NCBI GenBank assembly: GCA_013396915.1
Contig: VWZL01000105.1
Location: 3,114-67,113 of the forward strand
Origin: Stercorarius parasiticus
Taxonomy: Eukaryota; Chordata; Aves; Charadriiformes; Stercorariidae
Reading direction: 5' to 3'
DNA: 64,000 nucleotides
This document shows positions 58,781 through 64,000 of this stretch, piece after piece. Under the pieces are notes generated by a model, which did no database searches, was not told where the DNA came from, and was given only the letters and a program-made list of their open reading frames with translations. Within the stretch, counting starts at the first letter, position 1. The number at the start of each line of letters is the position of its first letter. The position numbers and the translations under genes are program-made.

Positions 58781-60369
58781 AAGGACTTTGTTTCATTGCT
58801 CAAAACTGCAGGACTACCCCTTTACCTGGTTTTATTTCTCCACTAGAGGTTGGCTCTGTGGAAGAGTAAAGCTATGTCAGCATTTGCAAGCAATAATATG
58901 AAAAACGAGATATTTATGGCATGATTCTTCATCCACCAAAGTTAATGAGACTTTAAAATCCACTCCAGATAGAATTGTAGCAGACCCACAGAGACTGAAA
59001 GATCTATTAAGTTAGGGTTAGTTTAGCAATTTAATCATCCCACTTAAAACACTTGGATTCTGTAAAATCTGAGGCTGAAACCCCAACAAGACATGACTCG
59101 GATCACCCATTAATGATTATATAGATGCCCTTAGTTCTAGGATGTTTGTTCTTCTCTGTTGGAATTGCCCTTGTTCCTTTAAGTCTCATTAGAAAGATTC
59201 CCCCATTTCCATTCTACTGCACAAATGGCCTGCAGCGTGCTTGCGCCGTGCTTAATATGCTTGCTGGTCATGAATGCTTACTCCACAGGCATATTTAAAT
59301 CTTTAGACCTTTCCCCTTCAGTGCACGTGTTTGACCACGTATCTTTTGTTTCCTCTGCAGGATCTGATCCTTGCAGACTTCCTGCTCTCAGACTCTGCCT
59401 GCTTTAGCAGATGGTATAAAGCCAAGGCCGAATCTGTTTGAGAGTTCTGCCCGCACTGTAATCTCTTGTGCAGTTCTGTGTCTGGTTTCCAGTGACTCGA
59501 CAACAGACCTCCTGGTACTTAAGTAGTGAAGGGATAAGAAGAGGCAGGGAGGTAGGAGATGACGTAAATTGTCTTCCTTTCCTAACTTTGCCATCCAAAT
59601 ATAAATGACAAGATGAAGACCGTGTTTTTATTTCTGTTTACAAAACTGACTATACGGATCATCCCTGCTTGTGAAAGGCCTATTGCACAGCTTTTAAGCA
59701 TGTGGAATATTTGGGCACTCATTTTCCTATTAAACGTACACGGGGAAGATGCTTTTCTGCATCCAGAAGCTGGATTTGATGTGTGTGAGTAGCGAGGTGA
59801 GCGGAGGGATGGAGGATGAGGCGGGTTGTTCTCAGTGCGGATTTTGCTGAGGACTGCTTGTTGTAAAAACCTTTGTGATCAGTAGGACCTGGTACACTCC
59901 CTCTGGAGGCAGGCAGATCTTAAAATCTTTTATGCTTCTCTGATAATTGGGAGAAGACATTTTTCTGTCACATACGGATTGCATGCTTTTTAGAGGCTAG
60001 GATCTGGATAGGACTCTCTTCATACCTGGCAAGCTCCAAGGCCGTAAGCAATCATTTCCACCTAGAAATGGAAATGCCCTCATGGGTTACATGGCTGGAA
60101 CCCAGCTGCAGTTAGTAATAGCGTTTATAACGTGCCTCATAAAATGTAAGGCACCAGCTTCAAATTGTGAAGGCTTTTGCCCCTGCTGTTCCCACTAGAA
60201 TGCTGTGCAAACCCCCACAGTCTCTGATGGCTAGAAACATCCTAATTTCCAGCCTACGCTTATTCTTGGCTGGTCTGCACATACTTATTCTTAACATCAT
60301 GTTTTAGCGTAAATAGATTTCCTCTTTTGTTGGTATTTTCCCTGTGGTGTTTATGTAGAATAATCAAAT

Positions 60370-61250
60370 TCTCCTTTTGCCTTCCCTTTTGCCAGGCTAA
60401 ACAAGCCAAGATATTTAGTTTCCTCTTACAAGACATCTTCCCCTGCCCTAACCTGCCCTTCAGTATATCTTACTTGAACTTAAATTACCCACAATTTGCA
60501 AGTAGTTCAGATGAGATCTTGCTGGGCCCACTATAATAGCAATAGCTCATCTCTGCTAGAATTACCTGATATTTTCTGGAGTTGCATTTAGCTTTTTCAT
60601 GGCCGTGTCACATTTGTGACTCTCAGTTCTCATAGGATGGACTAATAAACCTGGACCCTTCACCTCTGTCATTTCCAGCAGCTGCCAGCTCACAGCAGCA
60701 ATTCTCGGTGTGAGCCCAGTCCCTGGCCTTGCGTTCCATGCTATTGAATTGCATCTTGTTTTTCTCACTCCAGTTCTTGAGGTCATCTAGTTCTTCCTCT
60801 ACGGTAGCCTGATCTTTATTTCTATCAAGGGTGCCTCTACAAACTTCTGTGGGCGCTTTTGATCGCTCTCTCTGTTCTGTACGGAGGTCTTTAATAAAAA
60901 TTGGATGGGAGTAGGCTCAAGACTAATCCTTCAGGAACTGCAGCAACAGCCCAGTAGTTGTCTGAGGATATCTTTGCTTTAACCAGCACTCTCCCCACCT
61001 CAGGACTCTTGTAGAAATCCACAGTTTGTAATTTCCCATGGGGTACCTTGCTAGTGCTTCATGGAGCACAGACTGTGGCTGCCCCAATTCCCTCAGCAGT
61101 TGTATTATCAGAGAAAGCTGTTGTGTTAGTCACATGTGATCCACTTTTGATGTTTTTTTAAAATTTTCCTTCCATTCAACTTACTGCAGTATAGTAGCAT
61201 GAGTAATGAACCCCTTAGCAGGATTTCTGAGCGCTGGATATTGCACAAGC
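60370..61250 (-). repeat. Old CR1/L3-clade LINE remnant (~880 nt, colinear)
   Basis: Read on the + strand, landmarks of the reverse complement of an old amniote CR1/L3-type LINE appear in order. These are 'caggctaaacaagccaagat', 'ctcatctctgctagaattac', 'catttagctttttcatggcc', 'gctattgaattgcatcttgt', 'cttgaggtcatctagttctt', 'aggtctttaataaaaattgg', 'cagagaaagctgttgtgtta'. All spacings are close to expectation, so this looks like one long insertion, much older than the CR1 copy that follows at 61369. Confidence 0.7.
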
Positions 61251-61368
61251 ACTGAACAAAACTCATCCCTGCCCCAAGGAATATATTGCAACTTTATTCT
61301 TTCTTTATTTTTTCTGAGGACTTGCAATGTGTTGACTTCATAATGGCTCTGCCTTGCCCAGTGGTTTT

Positions 61369-61684
61369 CATAGAATCATAGAATGTGTTGGGTTGGAAGG
61401 GACCTTTAAAGGCCATCTAGCCCAACCTCCCTGCAGTGAGCAGGGACATCTTCAACTAGATCAGGTTGCTCAGAGCCTCATCCAGCCTGGCCTTGAATGT
61501 CTCCAGGGATGGGTCCTCCACCACCTCTCTGGGCAACCTGTTCCAGTGTCTCACCACCCTCATTGTAAAGAATTTCTTCCTAATGTCCAATCTAAACCTG
61601 CCCTGCTCTAGTTTAAACCATTGCCCCTCGTCCTATCGCTACATGCCCTTGCAAACAGCCCCTCCCCAGCTTTCTTGTAGGCTT
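61369..61684 (-). repeat. CR1 LINE 3' fragment (younger)
   Basis: The + strand order is 'tcatagaatcatagaatgtg', 'ttgggttggaagggaccttt', 'atctagcccaacctccctgc', 'gcctcatccagcctggcctt', 'aagaatttcttcctaatgtc', 'ccccagctttcttgtagg'. About 315 nt. The open frames at 61354-61816 on both strands lie within or across it. Confidence 0.92.
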
Positions 61685-64000
61685 GTCTTGTCGTGTTTTA
61701 CAGCTCTGTTTCATGCCTTTGATTTCTCTGGTTTGATCCAGAGTTGCAACTCTGGCTCCTACCTCTAATGCAGAGATCATACATTTATGCACAGTTTGCA
61801 AATCTGGAAAATACACGTTTAATGTTGATGTAAAAACCCAGCTGTGTCCCTTTCTAAATAGATAAGCTTAATCTGTTGTACACATCAGTGAATTTCAGAT
61901 CTTAAAAGTTAAGGGGACTTTAATTACTGATAAGCTTTGCTGTGCTCCTGCTTGTTCCCCTTTGCTCCATCCAGTCCTGGAGGGTGAAGATCCAGCTCAC
62001 CTCACTCAATTCAGGCTTCAGCTCTCCCTGCTGGGTCGGTTTTCCTGCACCCTCTCTAGTATAAGCTAAGAACTGTTGCACTTATAAAAGTTGGAGGGGA
62101 AGAGGAAAAAGGGAGAAGTTTGGAGAGGTGTCCCAAAAAACTAGGAAGAAATCACTGGTAGTCACCACTGCCAGTATAGCTGCAACTGTGATGTTAAAAT
62201 ACTGGTGTATATCTACGTGTGTCTGTCCCTGGGAAAATCTTCCATAGGACCAAGACCATGTGTGCTAAAATCCTGGTCTTTTCCTGATTTTATTCACTGA
62301 TCATTCAGCCTCAATTTATTTTTTTTTCACAGTAGGAGTTTTAGATCCCATTCTCAGTCATTGTTCAGCTCTTTGTAGCCAACAAGAGGATTTTTGGCTG
62401 GTAACTGAAGACAGCATGTGACCTTAAGCCTAGGGAGGGTTGTCCCTGATGAAGGCCTCAATAGAGACTTCAGAGTAACCTAACCTGTGTGCATTGTTCT
62501 TCCTTATAAACACCTGTAGTTTGGCCAACAATGGCGTTCGGGCTCACATAGTATGTGTCAGATCTCATTTTGTTGTGGAAAATGCAATCCTACACGAAAG
62601 ATTCAGCTGCAGTTTACGGTAAAAACGTCTTTACTCTGTATGAGCATAGGTGGACAGCTCTGATCGTGGCAGCAGAACTTCCCAAGCTGACTCTTCCCTC
62701 CCTCAACTGTGACAAGGTTCACATCAACACTTGTGGTCTCAGGCTACTGAGAGTCAATGACCTTTGGTTTTTGGTTGGTCTCCGTTTTAAACTTTCCTTA
62801 ACAGGAGGGGTTTAAAAAAATGAAATACACAGTGCACGTACACACAAGTTTGTCTTAAGGCAGTCCAAGTGCTCATCCATAGGCAGGGGACTGATTAATG
62901 CGGTGTTAGTGCTCAGTGCTGTGCGTCTCTGCTTTCGTGACTTTCCTGGTGCCAGCATGTGGCATTAGACTCGTGATAATGACTGGAAGGAAGAAGCATT
63001 TATTCTTGCATAGTGGGGGGCTTTTCAATCTTTGCAGACAAAGGCATAACAAGATCCAGCAACTGAAAGTTGGACAAATTCAACCTTGAAATAAGACACG
63101 CTTTCCTAGCTGCAAGGAAAATTAAACTTTGGAACAGCTTGCGAGGAGAAGTGGTGGAGCTGCCATTGCTTGGAGTATAGACAAGATTTGCTATCTCTCT
63201 GAAAAGGGTTTCTTTAATCCAGCATTTTGGAATTGTTCCGTGATTTGTGTGTGCAGGAGGTCAGTTGAAAGGAGTATAGCAGCACTGTCTGGTCTCGGTG
63301 GGTGAATTACTGGATGTGATTAAATGACCTTTTTGGTTTGGGTCAGTGAACTTCTATAATAAAAGGATTGGCTGCAATATGGAGAGGGCTGTGAGATGAA
63401 GCAGTATCTTAGAGACAATAAAAATGAACGTCTGTCTTACTGTCTTTTTGACTGTTAATAATTAAAATTGCTATTTACCAACTGTGTGGTTAAAACCAGC
63501 ATAAATGTTAATATCAAAGTATCTCAGTGGCAGAAGAGGACTTTGATTCTAAGCAGATTTCTGTTTTCTAAGGATTTTTCTCGTTAACAGCGCTTGTCCT
63601 TTTGCCATGTAGTCTTCATTAGAGCCCATTTGGTATCGATCTTCCTCTGGAAGGTGGTGGGAATGGAAAGTGCCTTCGACCACTGCAAAGTGCAGCATAA
63701 CATACTGCTGAAAGTGTTACTATTTTTAGGTCCCAGGGGAAATCTGAAGCAATAATTATCATTATATTTTCATTCTCTTAGCCATCAACAACAAACTGTA
63801 AAGGCTGTATTCAAAAATCGCCTGCTTTAAAGATCTTGAACTAAGTCCCAGAGAGAGAGCAATGTGAATTGCTCCATGAAATTTTGATTTCTAAAATTCA
63901 CCAAGTCTGAATACGTGCAAAATTTAGGGGATTTGAATGCAGCCTTAAAATGTCTGTGTTTTTCCAACACAAACATCTGTACAGCTGTTTAATTTCAAGG

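Larger units (their letters stand above)
52364..64000 (+). other. INTS9: INTS9 intron 14 (5' part, runs off the window)
   Basis: At least 11.6 kb and phase 0. I looked for codons of the next segment (expected to begin near Leu-Ala-Asp-Ser-Leu-Val-Pro) and for the basic Gly-Lys-Lys-Arg-Lys-Arg segment, and saw neither. Contents are CR1 copies at 52474, 57372 and 61369, an old CR1/L3-like LINE at 60370-61250, SINE pieces at 52890 and 54895, and a T/C-rich stretch at 56810-58500. The segments 53000-54890, 55000-56800, 58800-60360 and 61690-64000 hold nothing I recognise. Confidence 0.75.

Noticed and set aside
1..64000. Endogenous retrovirus or other viral insertion
   Set aside because: No LTR pair, primer-binding site or gag/pol-like frame was recognised on either strand by eye. 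Short or very old remnants could be missed.
52364..64000. Remaining 3' exons of INTS9
   Set aside because: I saw no open segment encoding the expected residues after Met-Pro-Glu, nor the Lys-Lys-Arg-Lys-Arg segment, so they are taken to lie beyond the window.

Overview
This window is vertebrate genomic DNA, almost certainly from a bird. It carries the central part of one protein-coding gene, INTS9 (Integrator complex subunit 9, also called RC-74), on the + strand. The bird assignment rests on several CR1 retrotransposon 3' ends of avian type (tails built on ATTCTGTG/ATTCTATG, with 3' parts close to those common in bird genomes), an AT-leaning base composition, and multi-kilobase introns. The species cannot be fixed from the sequence alone.

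Thirteen coding exons lie between 2767 and 52363. They join in a single open frame of 1,554 nt, exactly 518 codons. Every intron between them has GT..AG ends. By my recollection of the roughly 658-residue vertebrate protein, the exons cover about residues 4 to 521. The first three codons (Met-Lys-Leu) with the 5' UTR and promoter should lie left of the window. The last ~137 residues, which bind INTS11, should lie right of it. I number the visible exons 2 to 14 on the assumption that one upstream exon supplies the start codon. INTS9 is the nuclease-dead metallo-beta-lactamase/beta-CASP partner of INTS11. Two of the usual metal-ligand motifs are visibly degenerate here, in exons 5 and 13.

Layout: 1-2766 is upstream intron with no gene seen. 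2767-15358 holds exons 2-6. 15359-27278 holds exons 7-9, separated by introns of 2 to 5 kb. 27279-36258 holds exons 10-11 and a nested pair of CR1 elements in intron 10. 36259-45232 is a 9 kb intron with little recognisable content. 45233-52363 holds exons 12-14. Intron 12 appears to be largely old LINE remains. 52364-64000 is the start of intron 14, the most repeat-rich part, with three younger CR1 copies and a long, very old CR1/L3-clade remnant.

No second protein-coding gene, rRNA, functional tRNA, CRISPR array or retroviral provirus was found. The short open reading frames outside the exons look like chance frames or lie inside repeats. The accessory material is mainly transposon fossils of several ages: young CR1 (both strands), old CR1/L3-like LINEs (mostly - strand), a possible + strand LINE reverse-transcriptase remnant, and scattered tRNA-derived MIR-like SINE pieces. 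Repeat family names come from pattern memory, not from a search, and the older ones are tentative.
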